From: Novosphingobium sp. G106
GTDB lineage: Bacteria > Pseudomonadota > Alphaproteobacteria > Sphingomonadales > Sphingomonadaceae
Direction of reading: 5' to 3'
Assembly: GCF_019075875.1 (NCBI RefSeq)
Contig: NZ_JAHOOZ010000001.1
Coordinates: forward strand, 3,348,001-3,412,000
Length of the DNA stretch: 64,000 bases
The notes below the pieces were generated by a model. That model did no database searches and was not told where the DNA came from. It worked only from the letters and a program-made list of their open reading frames with translations. The stretch's first letter is position 1; each line of letters opens with the position of its first letter. The position numbers were made by a program, and so were the translations under genes. Shown here piece after piece: positions 55,751 through 64,000 of the stretch.

Positions 55751-56689
55751 ATGGCAACCGTCGTACGGGACGAGCAGACTACACTGACGGTCACGCCGCT
55801 GACCGGCTCGATCGGCGCGCGAATCGAAGGTGTCGATCTCAGCCGCGACCTCGATCAGGAAACCGCCGACGCGATCCGCCGCGCCTTTGCCGAACATGCG
55901 GTGCTCGTCTTCCGCTCCGGACGCGACGCGACGCCCGAAGAACAGCACCGCCTGGCCGCGCTGTCCGGCGAGCCGCAACCGCTCCAGGTCTTCCAGTTCC
56001 TCGGCAGGATGCAGGCGGGGATCACTTTCGATCCCGGCTCGCGCATCGTCGCTTCCGATGCCGCCTCGGCGCCCAAGCAATCGGCGCAGATCAAGCGCCA
56101 GGATCTCCAGAGCCTCGGCATCGCCGGCGAATTCGACGGCTGGCACAGCGATTCGAGCTTCTGCCATTTCCTGCCCAAGGCCGCCGTGCTCCGCGCCGAG
56201 GTGATCGCGCCGGTCGGCGGCGACACCGGCTTCGCCAGCCTCTGCGCCGCCTACGAGGCGCTCTCGCCGATCATGCAAGGCTGGCTGGAAGACCTGCGCG
56301 CGGTCCACATCATTCCCGAGGGCTTCAAGGACGGGATCAACCTGGCAAGCTACGGCGCCGACGCGGAGGAGCGCTTCGACGCTTTCTTCCCGCCCAAGGA
56401 ATGGCCGCTGGTCGTGCGCCATCCCGAGACCGGACGGAAGGCGCTGTGGATCAACCCCGGCTACACCGCGCACATCGTCGGCCTGAAACGCGCGGAAAGC
56501 CACGCGCTGATCCGCTTCCTCGCGCGGCATATCTCGTCGACGAGCTTCACCTATCGCCACCACTGGCAGAAGGGCGATCTCGTCGTCTGGGACGAAGTAT
56601 TCGCGCTCCACCGCGCGCCCGACGATTTCGCACCGCACGAGCGTAAGGTGGTGCGGGTGACCGCCGGGCGGCAGAAGCCGACCGCCTAG
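55751..56689 (+). CDS. TauD/TfdA-type 2-oxoglutarate dioxygenase
   Basis: A 312-residue Fe(II)/2-oxoglutarate-dependent dioxygenase. The iron triad is His132-x-Asp134 (WHSDSSF) and His287 (ALHRAPDDF), and Arg298 or Arg302 (HERKVVRV) would bind 2-oxoglutarate. N-terminal GARIEGVDLSRDLD is typical of TauD. Members cleave taurine, 2,4-D, alkylsulfates and others, and no operon partner fixes the substrate. GGGAGACAAGCC precedes the start. Its stop shares a CTAG with the convergent frnE-like gene. Confidence 0.9.
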   Translation: MATVVRDEQTTLTVTPLTGSIGARIEGVDLSRDLDQETADAIRRAFAEHAVLVFRSGRDATPEEQHRLAALSGEPQPLQVFQFLGRMQAGITFDPGSRIVASDAASAPKQSAQIKRQDLQSLGIAGEFDGWHSDSSFCHFLPKAAVLRAEVIAPVGGDTGFASLCAAYEALSPIMQGWLEDLRAVHIIPEGFKDGINLASYGADAEERFDAFFPPKEWPLVVRHPETGRKALWINPGYTAHIVGLKRAESHALIRFLARHISSTSFTYRHHWQKGDLVVWDEVFALHRAPDDFAPHERKVVRVTAGRQKPTA

Positions 56690-57351
56690 GCCCGCTCGAC
56701 CGCCTTGCGCAGCACGTTGGCGTAGGTCTCCGGCTCCTGTGCGCCGGGGATCAGGTAGCGGCCGTTGACGATCATCGCCGGCACCGCGTTGATCTCGGCC
56801 GCCCGCGCTTCCAGTTCCTCCTCGCGGACCTCATGGCCCAGAGCCTCGTCGTCGAGCGCCGCTTCGGCGCCGGCACGGTCTAGCCCCACGCCCGCCGCCA
56901 CATCGAGCAGCACGGCACGGTCCGAGACATCGCGGCGCTGCTGGAAATAGGCGTCGAACAGCGTCAGCTTGAGCCGGGTCTGCACCTCCGGCCCGCCAGT
57001 GGTCAAAGCCCAGCGCAGCAGCTTGTGGGCGAGGAAAGTGTTTCGCAGCCGCCGCTCGGGCTCGGGCTCCGGACCCAGGTAGCGCATCTCGTAACCGGCG
57101 CGCGCCGCCATTTCGGTCATTTGCGCGCTCGAAGCCGCGTCGGGCGCGCGGCCATACTTGCGCAGCATGTGCGCGGCCATGTCCTCGCCTTCGCTCGGCA
57201 TGTCGGGATTGAGTTCGAACGGTCGCCAACGGACCTCGGCCTCGATCTCGCCGGCCAGGCCGGCCAGCGCCTTCTCGAGCTGCTTGTAGCCGATCACGCA
57301 CCACGGGCACATGACGTCCGAGAAGATGTCGATCGTGACGCGCGCGCTCAT
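56686..57351 (-). CDS. FrnE-like DsbA-family oxidoreductase
   Basis: A 221-residue thioredoxin-fold protein without signal peptide. It has CPWC (Cys15 to Cys18) in FSDVMCPWCVIGYKQLE, the helical insertion, and the cis-Pro loop NAVPAMIVNGRY. It belongs to the cytoplasmic FrnE/polyketide-type DsbA group. ATG 57351 overlaps the nudC stop as ATGA; the in-frame ATG at 57366 is unlikely. Ends on CTAG shared with the dioxygenase gene. Confidence 0.9.
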   Translation of the reverse strand: MSARVTIDIFSDVMCPWCVIGYKQLEKALAGLAGEIEAEVRWRPFELNPDMPSEGEDMAAHMLRKYGRAPDAASSAQMTEMAARAGYEMRYLGPEPEPERRLRNTFLAHKLLRWALTTGGPEVQTRLKLTLFDAYFQQRRDVSDRAVLLDVAAGVGLDRAGAEAALDDEALGHEVREEELEARAAEINAVPAMIVNGRYLIPGAQEPETYANVLRKAVERA

Positions 57352-58244
57352 CCGCGTGCGACCCACCAGCGCAGCAGCGCATTGGCTACTGCCGTGCGCG
57401 GTGGCGCCCGGAAGGCACTGCCGCCTTCGTTTCGCTCAAGCGCCTGCATCGCATCCTCGACCTCGGCGCGGGTGAACCAGCGCGCGTCGTCGAGTTCGGT
57501 CTTGTCGACGACCACGGTGGGATCGTCGGCCCAGGCGTGGCAGCCGATCATCAGCGAAGACGGGAACGGCCAGGGCTGGCTGCCCACGTAAGTCACGTCG
57601 CGCACGATCACGCCGGCCTCTTCCTGCACTTCGCGGGCCACGGCTTCCTCGATCGCCTCGCCCGGCTCGACGAAACCCGCGAGCGCCGAATAGTTGCCCG
57701 CGGGGAACCGCGGCTGGCGGCCGAGCAACACATTGCCCTCATGCTCGACCAGCATGATCGTCACCGGATCGACGCGCGGGAAATGCTCGGCGCGGCAGGC
57801 CTCGTTGGTGCAATTGCGCTGCCAGCCGCCCTTGGCGAGCACGGTCGTGTGGCCGCAGCGCGCGCAGAAGCGGTGGCGAGCGTGCCAGTCGACGATCGTC
57901 CGCGCGCCGCCATAGGTCGCCAGTTCCTCACCGCTCAAGGTAGCGATCGCCTGCCAGAGCCCGGGATTGGGCGGCGCGACGCTGCCTGCGGCAGGCACCT
58001 GAGCGAAGCATGCGCGATCGTCCTGCCGGCCGAGAAAGACGAGTTCGGCATTGTCTCGGGCTTCGGCGAGACTCCCCCATTCGAGGCGGCTCTCGGCCGA
58101 AATCACCGGATCGAGCCCTTCGAGCCGCAACAGTCGCGCACCCGGGGTCATCATCCCGGCGAGCAGTTCGGGATTGCCGCGGATATGGTCGGACCGGTCC
58201 ATCCGGCTGCCGACGAAGGAAATGCCCAGGGGATTGCCGGTCAT
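57348..58244 (-). CDS. nudC: NAD+ diphosphatase / RNA deNADding enzyme NudC
   Basis: A 298-residue Nudix protein that hydrolyses NAD(H) and removes NAD caps from RNA. It has a zinc ribbon (FCARCGH ... CTNEAC), the Nudix box GFVEPGEAIEEAVAREVQEEAG, and the NADH-pyrophosphatase motif SQPWPFPSSLM. Length and order are normal. The stop overlaps the DsbA-like gene and the start overlaps the stop of the next gene upstream. Confidence 0.95.
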   Translation of the reverse strand: MTGNPLGISFVGSRMDRSDHIRGNPELLAGMMTPGARLLRLEGLDPVISAESRLEWGSLAEARDNAELVFLGRQDDRACFAQVPAAGSVAPPNPGLWQAIATLSGEELATYGGARTIVDWHARHRFCARCGHTTVLAKGGWQRNCTNEACRAEHFPRVDPVTIMLVEHEGNVLLGRQPRFPAGNYSALAGFVEPGEAIEEAVAREVQEEAGVIVRDVTYVGSQPWPFPSSLMIGCHAWADDPTVVVDKTELDDARWFTRAEVEDAMQALERNEGGSAFRAPPRTAVANALLRWWVARG

Positions 58245-59551
58245 GCATGTAACTCCAGCAGGGCCGCGACGTCGGCGTGGATCGCGTCCGAATATTCCTT
58301 GAGCAGCGAGTTGCCGTTGGGCGGCATGAACTGGACGTAGATGCCCGTCCGGATGCCGCGCTTCATGTCGACGTTCGCCACCGTGCCGGCCGCGCCCGCC
58401 CAGCCGTAGATGCCCGCCTCCATGCCCACACCGACGCGGCCGCCGGCGCCGAAGTCGCTGGCCGGCGCCATCAGCGCAGGTCCCGCAACGCCGGGCGGCA
58501 GCAGGTTGCTCGTCCCCTGGCGCACCGCCGCCTCGGCGATGATCCGCTTGCCGCCGATCTGTCCGTAATTCGCCAGCATCAGCAGGAAGCGGTCGTAGTC
58601 GCGCGGGCTGCTGACCAGCCCAGCCCCGCCCATCGGGAACGACGGCTTGTCGAGGAAGATCGAGGTCGCCCCTGGGTCGATCGGAATGAGGTTCGCGCCC
58701 ATGGCTGCGAAATTGGTGGTTAGCCGCTTGGCCTCGCTGGCAGGAACTTGGAACCAGGTGCTGGTCATGCCCGCCGGATCGAAGATGCGCTCCTTGAGGA
58801 AGACATCGAACGGCTTGCCCGAGACGACCTCGATCACACGGCCCATCAGGTCAAGCCCATTGCTGTAGCTCCAGTGCGTCGCGGGCTGATAGACCAGCGG
58901 CATCTCGGCCAGGCCATCGGCGAACTGCGTCAGGCTCGGTACGGCCTGGCCGCGGTCGAGCCCGGGGATCGACATGTGGCTGATCTGGCCGGCAACCAGC
59001 CCAGCCTTGATGAAAGCCTCCTTGATCGGCCCGCGCTGGATGATCGAATAGCCGATGCCCGAGGTGTGCGTGATCAGTTCGCGGATGGTGATCTGGCTCT
59101 TGGCCGGCTCGAGATCGGTGAGCGAGCCGTCGTAGGTCTTCTGCACCTGCATATGCGCGAACTTGGGCAGGATGTCCGCAACCGGCTGATCGAGCCGGAG
59201 CTTGCCCTCGCCGATCAGCATCATCGTCGCCATGCCGGTGATCGGCTTGGTCATCGAATAGATGCGGTAGAGGCTGTCTGGACCCTGGGCATCGAGATCG
59301 GTGAAGCTGTCGCTGCCGCGCGAGACGTACTGCGTCTCCCGGCCCGGCAGGCCGAGCGCGGCGACCATGCCGGGGAACTTGCCGGGGCCGACCCAGCGCT
59401 CGATCAGCGCGGTCACCTGCGGCATCAGCGAAGGTTGCTCGGCCGCCCAGGCGAGCCGCGGCATCAGCGCGGCGCTGAGGCCGGCCCAGGCGCCGAGCCG
59501 CAGAAGTTCGCGCCGGCCGAGTTCGGCCTTCAGGGAATCCATCGCGCGCAT
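58241..59551 (-). CDS. Exported beta-lactamase-fold serine hydrolase
   Basis: A 436-residue class C beta-lactamase/esterase-related enzyme. The N-terminus has a twin-arginine-like RRELLRLG (13-20) and a hydrophobic stretch ending AWA, so it probably leaves by the Tat system encoded at 35574-37076. The catalytic motifs are SMTK (Ser99, Lys102) and YSN. At the third motif position I see GWAGAAGT instead of a KTG, as in esterases of the EstB type. It is likely an esterase rather than a true resistance enzyme. The start ATG 59551 follows the mutY stop by two bases. Confidence 0.87.
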   Translation of the reverse strand: MRAMDSLKAELGRRELLRLGAWAGLSAALMPRLAWAAEQPSLMPQVTALIERWVGPGKFPGMVAALGLPGRETQYVSRGSDSFTDLDAQGPDSLYRIYSMTKPITGMATMMLIGEGKLRLDQPVADILPKFAHMQVQKTYDGSLTDLEPAKSQITIRELITHTSGIGYSIIQRGPIKEAFIKAGLVAGQISHMSIPGLDRGQAVPSLTQFADGLAEMPLVYQPATHWSYSNGLDLMGRVIEVVSGKPFDVFLKERIFDPAGMTSTWFQVPASEAKRLTTNFAAMGANLIPIDPGATSIFLDKPSFPMGGAGLVSSPRDYDRFLLMLANYGQIGGKRIIAEAAVRQGTSNLLPPGVAGPALMAPASDFGAGGRVGVGMEAGIYGWAGAAGTVANVDMKRGIRTGIYVQFMPPNGNSLLKEYSDAIHADVAALLELHA

Positions 59552-59553
59552 CG

Positions 59554-60609
59554 TCAGCTCTCTCCCGATTCGGCCAACGCGAGGCGCGCGGCCTTGGCGA
59601 AAAGCGTGGGCAGGCCGGCCTCTTCGAGCCGGTCCAGCGGCCACCACTCGCCTGCACCGTGCGGCAAGCTAGCCCAATCGCTTCCCGAATAAAGCGCCAA
59701 GTTCAAGGTCAGCGAAAAATGCGTGAAGACGTGGGCAATCGCGCCCCCCGGCTCCCACGGGCCGGCCAGCGGCCCCTCGCCCGTGCCATCGGCGCGAGCG
59801 CGCCAGCCATCGTCGGGCAGCGCGCGCATGCCGCCGAGCATGCCCTTGCCCTCGCGCCGCACCAGCCAGACCTTGCCGTTCCGCGCAATCCAGAACGCCC
59901 GCCCCTGCCGCTGCGGCTTGACCGCCTTCACCGGCTTGACTGGGAAGAGATCGGGCTCGCCGGTGCGGAAGCCGGTGCAATCGGCGGACAGCGGGCAGAG
60001 CATGCAACGCGGGTTCTTGCTCGTGCAGATCGTTGCGCCGAGGTCCATCATCGCCTGGGCGAAATCGCCGGCGCGCGCATCGGGCGTGATCTGGTCCGCT
60101 GCCTCTCGGATCGCCGCGCGGCCACCGGGCAGCGGCGTGTCGATCGCGAAGAGCCGCGCGACCACGCGCTCGACATTGGCATCGACCACGACCGCACGCC
60201 GCCCGAAGGCGATCGCCGCTACCGCCGCAGCGGTATAGGCGCCCAGGCCCGGAAGCTGACGCAGGCCTTCCTGGTTGTCGGGAAAGACACCACCCGACGC
60301 CGCGACGGCGCGGGCGCAAGCGAGCAGATTGCGCGCACGGGCGTAGTATCCGAGGCCCGCCCAGGCAGCCATGACCTCGCCGTCCTCGGCCGCGGCGAGA
60401 TCGCCTATCGTCGGCCAGCGCTTGGTGAACTTCGCGAAGTACTCTTTCACCGCCGCCACGGTGGTCTGCTGGAGCATCACTTCGGACAGCCAGACGCGGT
60501 AGGGGTCCGGCGCCGGAGCACCCGGCGGCGCGCGCCAGGGCAGCACCCTTGCATGCCGGTCGTACCAGCCAAGCAAATCCGCTGCGATGTCCTGCGATCT
60601 GGCGTCCAT
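59554..60609 (-). CDS. mutY: A/G-specific adenine DNA glycosylase MutY
   Basis: Removes adenine mispaired with 8-oxoguanine. The 351-residue protein has the catalytic Glu43 in SEVMLQQTT, LPGLGAYTAAAV (helix-hairpin-helix), the catalytic Asp143 in VDANVERV, the 4Fe-4S cluster Cys195-x6-Cys202-x2-Cys205-x5-Cys211, and a C-terminal Nudix-like domain. It is divergent from the DUF721 gene, with 29 bases between the starts. Confidence 0.95.
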   Translation of the reverse strand: MDARSQDIAADLLGWYDRHARVLPWRAPPGAPAPDPYRVWLSEVMLQQTTVAAVKEYFAKFTKRWPTIGDLAAAEDGEVMAAWAGLGYYARARNLLACARAVAASGGVFPDNQEGLRQLPGLGAYTAAAVAAIAFGRRAVVVDANVERVVARLFAIDTPLPGGRAAIREAADQITPDARAGDFAQAMMDLGATICTSKNPRCMLCPLSADCTGFRTGEPDLFPVKPVKAVKPQRQGRAFWIARNGKVWLVRREGKGMLGGMRALPDDGWRARADGTGEGPLAGPWEPGGAIAHVFTHFSLTLNLALYSGSDWASLPHGAGEWWPLDRLEEAGLPTLFAKAARLALAESGES

Positions 60610-60638
60610 CGCCGCGCTATGGCATTGCCCCCTTCACA

Positions 60639-61196
60639 ATGGAACGGGACAAGCCAGAGAAACCGGAAGCAAAGCCTGCCAAGGCGTCGGCGAAGTCCGG
60701 GGCGCGCCCGTACGAGCGGCCGCGCGGCGGGCAGGCGCGCGCCATTTCGGACCTGATGCCCGAGATCGGCCGCACCGCTTTCCGCCGTTTCGGCTTCATC
60801 CAGTCGAGCGTCGTCACCCGCTGGCCTGAGATCGTCGGACCGCGCCACGCCCGCGTCTGCGCGCCCGAGGCGATTCGCTTCCCGCCGGGCGAGAAGGCCG
60901 ACGGCATTCTCCAGCTCGTCGTCGTCCCGGCCCACGCGCCGATTATTCAGCACGTGATCCCCGAGATCATCGAGCGGGTGAACCGCTTCTTCGGCTACAA
61001 GGCCGTCGCCAAGGTCAAGATCCGGCAAGGCGAGGTTAAGCCGCCTTCTGCTGAGAAACCGACCGCGCCGCCGTCGCTAAAACCCATTCCGATGGAACTG
61101 GGCGACTCGCTGCGCGACATCGGCGACCCCGAACTGCGCACGGTGCTCGAATCGCTTGCGCGCAGCCTCGGAACGCAGGATCCGGAAGAGAAATAG
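60639..61196 (+). CDS. DciA-like DUF721 protein
   Basis: A 185-residue protein with a DUF721 domain (about 40-130: GRTAFRRFGFIQSSVVTRWPEIVGP ... GILQLVVVPAHAPIIQHVIPEIIERVNRFFGYKAVAKVKI). DciA of this family helps load the replicative helicase DnaB. It has a basic N-terminal tail and a disordered C-terminal part. The start is ATG 60639 (MERDKPEKP), with an upstream frame that lacks conservation. Followed by the two thiol oxidoreductases. Confidence 0.87.
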   Translation: MERDKPEKPEAKPAKASAKSGARPYERPRGGQARAISDLMPEIGRTAFRRFGFIQSSVVTRWPEIVGPRHARVCAPEAIRFPPGEKADGILQLVVVPAHAPIIQHVIPEIIERVNRFFGYKAVAKVKIRQGEVKPPSAEKPTAPPSLKPIPMELGDSLRDIGDPELRTVLESLARSLGTQDPEEK

Positions 61197-61211
61197 GGAA
61201 CCCGAACACCG

Positions 61212-61913
61212 ATGCGCCTGATCCAGCTCGTTACCTTAGCCGCCGCTGCACTGCTTTCGATCGGCGCCGGCAAGCCGGCTCCGCGAGCGGCGCAGACGCC
61301 TCACGGAAACTGGCTGGGAACGATCGCGGTCACCGCCGCCGGCAGCCACACGCTGGGCAACCCCGCCGCGCCGGTGAAGCTGGTCGAATATGTCAGCTAT
61401 ACCTGCCCGCACTGCGCCCATTTCCAGCAGCAGTCCGACGCACCGCTGCGCATCGCCTATCTCCAGCCCGGCAAGGTACAGGTCGAGGTCCGCCACCTCG
61501 TGCGCGATCCGATCGACATGACCGTGGCGATGCTGACCAATTGCGGCGCGCCGAGCCGGTTCTTCGCCAACCACAACCTGTTCCTCCAGGGTCAGGACCG
61601 CTGGATCGGCGCAGCGAACACGGCCAGCGAGGCGCAGCGCGCGCGTTGGACTACCGGCGACAAGGCCGCGCGGATGCGCGCGATCGCCGCGGACTTCGGC
61701 TTCTACGCGATGATGGAGCAGCGCGGCTACGACCGCGTAACGGTCGACCGCTGCCTCGCCGACGATGCCATGGCCAAGCGACTCGCCGCGCAGACAGCCG
61801 GCGCGGAAGCGCTGGGCGTCCAGGGCACGCCTGGATTCTTACTCAACGGCCTGCTGCTCGCCGGCACCTATGACTGGCAGAGCCTCGACGCCCAGCTCCA
61901 GGCGCGGTTCTGA
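61212..61913 (+). CDS. Periplasmic DsbA-like thiol oxidoreductase
   Basis: A 233-residue exported thioredoxin-fold protein: signal peptide (about 1-20), CPHC (Cys65 to Cys68) in YVSYTCPHCAHF, and the cis-Pro loop GVQGTPGFLLNG. It has a CPHC centre, as in DsbA, but lacks the usual size of the DsbA helical insert. It is 16 bases after the DUF721 gene and paired with a second, lipid-anchored relative. Confidence 0.9.
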   Translation: MRLIQLVTLAAAALLSIGAGKPAPRAAQTPHGNWLGTIAVTAAGSHTLGNPAAPVKLVEYVSYTCPHCAHFQQQSDAPLRIAYLQPGKVQVEVRHLVRDPIDMTVAMLTNCGAPSRFFANHNLFLQGQDRWIGAANTASEAQRARWTTGDKAARMRAIAADFGFYAMMEQRGYDRVTVDRCLADDAMAKRLAAQTAGAEALGVQGTPGFLLNGLLLAGTYDWQSLDAQLQARF

Positions 61914-61965
61914 CGCGGATTGTTGTGGAGATGTCCGGGGGTTTCGCGGCCCCTTCCCTTCTAAC

Positions 61966-61990
61966 GCCCAGACCCTTGGGCTAGCTTTTT
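61966..61990 (+). terminator. Weak hairpin between the two DsbA-like genes
   Basis: GCCCA (61966-61970) and TGGGC (61977-61981), a five-pair stem with a six-base loop, followed within five bases by a run of five T. It could end or attenuate transcription; the stem is short. Confidence 0.3.
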
Positions 61991-62012
61991 CCCTTCATCG
62001 ACGAGGTTTCCC

Positions 62013-62771
62013 ATGAATCGCATGCCTCTCTCCCGTCTCGCCGTGACTTTCGCCGTGGCTCCGCTGGTGCTCGGCCTTGCCGCCTGCGGCAAGAAGGAAG
62101 GCGGCGACACGGCGACCAAGAGCGAGGCCGTGGCCAAGGCCGCCCCACCCGCCGGCAAGGCCTGGACCGACGTCGTCAGCAAGACAGCCGAGGGCGGCTA
62201 CCTGATGGGCAACCCCAACGCGCCGATCAAGCTCGTCGAATTCGGCGCGCTGAGCTGCTCGCACTGCGCCGAATTCTCCGAAAAGAGCTCGGCCGAATTG
62301 CGCGACAAATTCGTCGCCAGCGGCCAGGTCAGCTATGAGCTGCGCTTGTTCATGTTGAACGCGCTCGACATGCCGGCCGCGCTGCTGGTTACCTGCGGCG
62401 CGCCCGAGACGGTGCCTGGCCTCGCCGAGCAATTCTGGGCCTGGCAGCCGCACATGTTCGAAGGCCTGCAGAAGGCGGGCGACGCGCAGATGCAGGCGAT
62501 CCAGGCGCAGAAGCCGCCGCAGAGTTTCGTCAGCCTCGCCCAGGTCGGCGGCATGACCGATTTCATCACCTCGCGCGGGATCGCCGCGCCGCAGGCCGCG
62601 GCCTGCCTCGCCGACGGCAAGAAGGCCACCGACTTCGCCCAGCAGACCCAGACCGCCAGCACCAAATACGAGATCACCGGCACGCCGACCTTCATGATCG
62701 ATGGCGACAAGATCACCGGCAACACCTGGCCCGAGATCAAGACCGCGCTCGAAAACAAGGGCGCGCGTTGA
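62013..62771 (+). CDS. Lipid-anchored DsbA-like thiol oxidoreductase
   Basis: A 252-residue predicted lipoprotein with lipobox LGLAAC (Cys25), a short linker, and a thioredoxin fold with CSHC (Cys82 to Cys85) in [14 protein letters not shown] and the cis-Pro loop [12 protein letters not shown]. Compared with its neighbour it has Ser for Pro in the active site, which changes the redox potential, and it is anchored to the membrane. The pair may act in sequence on exported substrates. It is 25 bases before smc. Confidence 0.9.
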   Translation: MNRMPLSRLAVTFAVAPLVLGLAACGKKEGGDTATKSEAVAKAAPPAGKAWTDVVSKTAEGGYLMGNPNAPIKLVEFGALSCSHCAEFSEKSSAELRDKFVASGQVSYELRLFMLNALDMPAALLVTCGAPETVPGLAEQFWAWQPHMFEGLQKAGDAQMQAIQAQKPPQSFVSLAQVGGMTDFITSRGIAAPQAAACLADGKKATDFAQQTQTASTKYEITGTPTFMIDGDKITGNTWPEIKTALENKGAR

Positions 62772-62796
62772 TGAACGCGGCGGACTAGGGCCCTCG

Positions 62797-64000
62797 ATGC
62801 GCATCAGGCGACTCAAGCTCAGCGGATTCAAGAGCTTCGTCGAGCCTGCCGAACTGCGCATCGAAGCCGGCCTGACCGGCGTCGTCGGCCCCAACGGCTG
62901 CGGCAAGTCCAACCTCCTCGAAGCGATCCGCTGGGTCATGGGCGAAAGCTCGGCCAAGTCGCTGCGCGGCGGCGGCATGGAGGACGTGATCTTCGCCGGC
63001 ACGGCGACGCGCCCGCCGCGAGACTTCGCCGAAGTCGTGCTGTTCGCCGAACAGGCCTCGGGCCAGGACGGCCAGGACATAGAGGTCGTTCGCCGGATCG
63101 AGCGCGGCGCGGGCAGCGCCTACCGCCTGAACGGCCGCGACGTGCGCGCCAAGGACGTCTCGCTGATCTTCGCCGACGCCGCCACCGGCGCCCATTCGCC
63201 CGCGCTGGTCAGCCAGGGCCGCATCGCCGCGGTGATCGCCGCCAAGCCGGCAGAGCGCCGGCTGATGCTCGAAGAGGCCGCAGGCATCTCGGGCCTGCAC
63301 GTGCGCCGCAAGGACGCCGAGCAGAAGCTGCGCGCCACCGAAGCCAACCTCGCCCGGCTCGAGGACCTGATGTCGGGCCTCGACGCACAGATCGCCACCT
63401 TGCGGCGGCAGGCCCGCGCCGCAGAACGCTACCGCGCAGTGTCGGAAAAGATCCGCCTCGCCGAAGCCCGCCTCGTCTTCGCCCGCTGGCGCGACGCTGC
63501 CGAGGCCGCCGATGCCGCGCGGGCCGAGGCGCAGGCCGCCGAAACACGCGTCGCCGAGGCCCAGGGCGCGGTCAAGGCGGCGCAGGACGCGCAGGCGCTC
63601 GGCGCTCATGCCCTCGCCGAAGCCCGCGATACATTGGCTGACCGCCGCGACGATTCCAGCGCCCACGGCCACCGCATGGCGACCTTGACCAGCCAGCTCG
63701 AAAGCGCCGAGGACCGGCTCGCCGACCTCGACCGCCAGCGCAAGCGGCTCGAGGATGACCGCAGCGACGCCGGCCGGCTGACCCAGGACGCCGCCGACGC
63801 GCTCGCCGCGCTCGAACGCGAGCTGATCGCAGGCGAGGCGCGGCTGGCCGAGGACGAAGCCAAGCGCCCCGGTCTTGCCGCTGCGCTCAGCAGCGCCGAG
63901 CACGGCGCGCAGCAGGCCGAACTGGCGCTGGCCCAGGCCACCGCGGCGCAGGCAGGGGTCGAGGCCGAATGGCGCGTGGCCGAAGCCGAACTGGCCGCAG
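62797..64000 (+). CDS. smc: Chromosome partition protein SMC, N-terminal part
   Basis: Only the first 401 codons are in the window. The frame opens at ATG 62797 ([14 protein letters not shown]) and holds the P-loop GPNGCGKS (31-38), [18 protein letters not shown] and [18 protein letters not shown], the family's N-terminal head motifs; the coiled coil then starts and runs past the edge. SMC and ScpAB (37142-38598) form the chromosome-condensing complex. I checked the frame as far as 64000 and saw no break. Confidence 0.95.
   Translation, partial: MRIRRLKLSGFKSFVEPAELRIEAGLTGVVGPNGCGKSNLLEAIRWVMGESSAKSLRGGGMEDVIFAGTATRPPRDFAEVVLFAEQASGQDGQDIEVVRRIERGAGSAYRLNGRDVRAKDVSLIFADAATGAHSPALVSQGRIAAVIAAKPAERRLMLEEAAGISGLHVRRKDAEQKLRATEANLARLEDLMSGLDAQIATLRRQARAAERYRAVSEKIRLAEARLVFARWRDAAEAADAARAEAQAAETRVAEAQGAVKAAQDAQALGAHALAEARDTLADRRDDSSAHGHRMATLTSQLESAEDRLADLDRQRKRLEDDRSDAGRLTQDAADALAALERELIAGEARLAEDEAKRPGLAAALSSAEHGAQQAELALAQATAAQAGVEAEWRVAEAELAA

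Noticed and set aside
58241..59551. Beta-lactam resistance gene
   Set aside because: The SxxK and YxN motifs are shared with esterases and peptidases, and the expected KTG is missing; resistance cannot be inferred.

Overview
The window is a GC-rich chromosomal segment whose gene content and gene order point to an alphaproteobacterium of the Sphingomonadales (Novosphingobium/Sphingobium/Sphingomonas type). The indicators are an mraZ-to-ddl division/cell-wall cluster with a meso-diaminopimelate-type MurE, the order argS-SPOR-nagZ-scpA-scpB-tatA-tatB-tatC, the order miaB-phoH-ybeY-corC, a DUF1489 gene, and mutY facing DUF721-dsbA-dsbA-smc. This assignment is inferred from synteny and protein character; no rRNA or tRNA gene was seen.

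Layout. 1-13,839 (minus strand): the dcw operon mraZ-rsmH-ftsL-ftsI-murE-murF-mraY-murD-ftsW-murG-murC-murB-ddl, nearly every junction being a stop/start overlap. It makes UDP-MurNAc-pentapeptide, lipid I and lipid II, and the septal synthase pair FtsW/FtsI. 14,200-20,900: small membrane protein, cysteine synthase, 2Fe-2S ferredoxin, AlkA-type glycosylase, SDR, pterin dehydratase, ccmAB, methionine aminopeptidase and a lipoprotein. 20,900-26,150: M17 aminopeptidase, a low-GC membrane-protein gene, an HNH protein, an MDR oxidoreductase, an NTF2-like protein, an SH3-like protein and argC. 26,150-28,310: glnB-glnA with an AT-rich, sigma-54-like control region and a strong terminator. 28,370-35,580: VOC protein, Bpt aminoacyl-transferase, GH130-like glycosidase with an SDR, threonine dehydratase, a 3-hydroxyisobutyrate-dehydrogenase-like enzyme, and a secreted amidohydrolase-fold protein. 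35,570-42,210 (minus): argS to tatC. 42,300-48,800: M48 peptidase, miaB, phoH, ybeY, corC and a LysR regulator. 48,850-58,000: alpha/beta hydrolase, LuxE-like synthetase, DUF2059, cyclophilin, mgtE, DUF1489, MDR dehydrogenase, TauD-like dioxygenase, FrnE/DsbA and nudC. 58,200-64,000: beta-lactamase-fold esterase, mutY, dciA-like, two DsbA-like thiol oxidoreductases and the start of smc.

The most notable points are as follows. Three otherwise ordinary genes (murG, alkA, amidohydrolase) are each broken by a single-base shift at a C run, which suggests consensus errors but must be checked because murG is essential. The amidohydrolase-fold protein has lost nearly all its expected metal ligands and looks like a pseudoenzyme. 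A ~103-bp palindromic repeat occurs twice, and one copy appears to supply the ribosome-binding site of ybeY. A LuxE-like acyl-activating enzyme sits apart from any lux genes. I did not find a clear-cut new defence system, phage, CRISPR array or biosynthetic cluster; most of the window is conserved housekeeping DNA.
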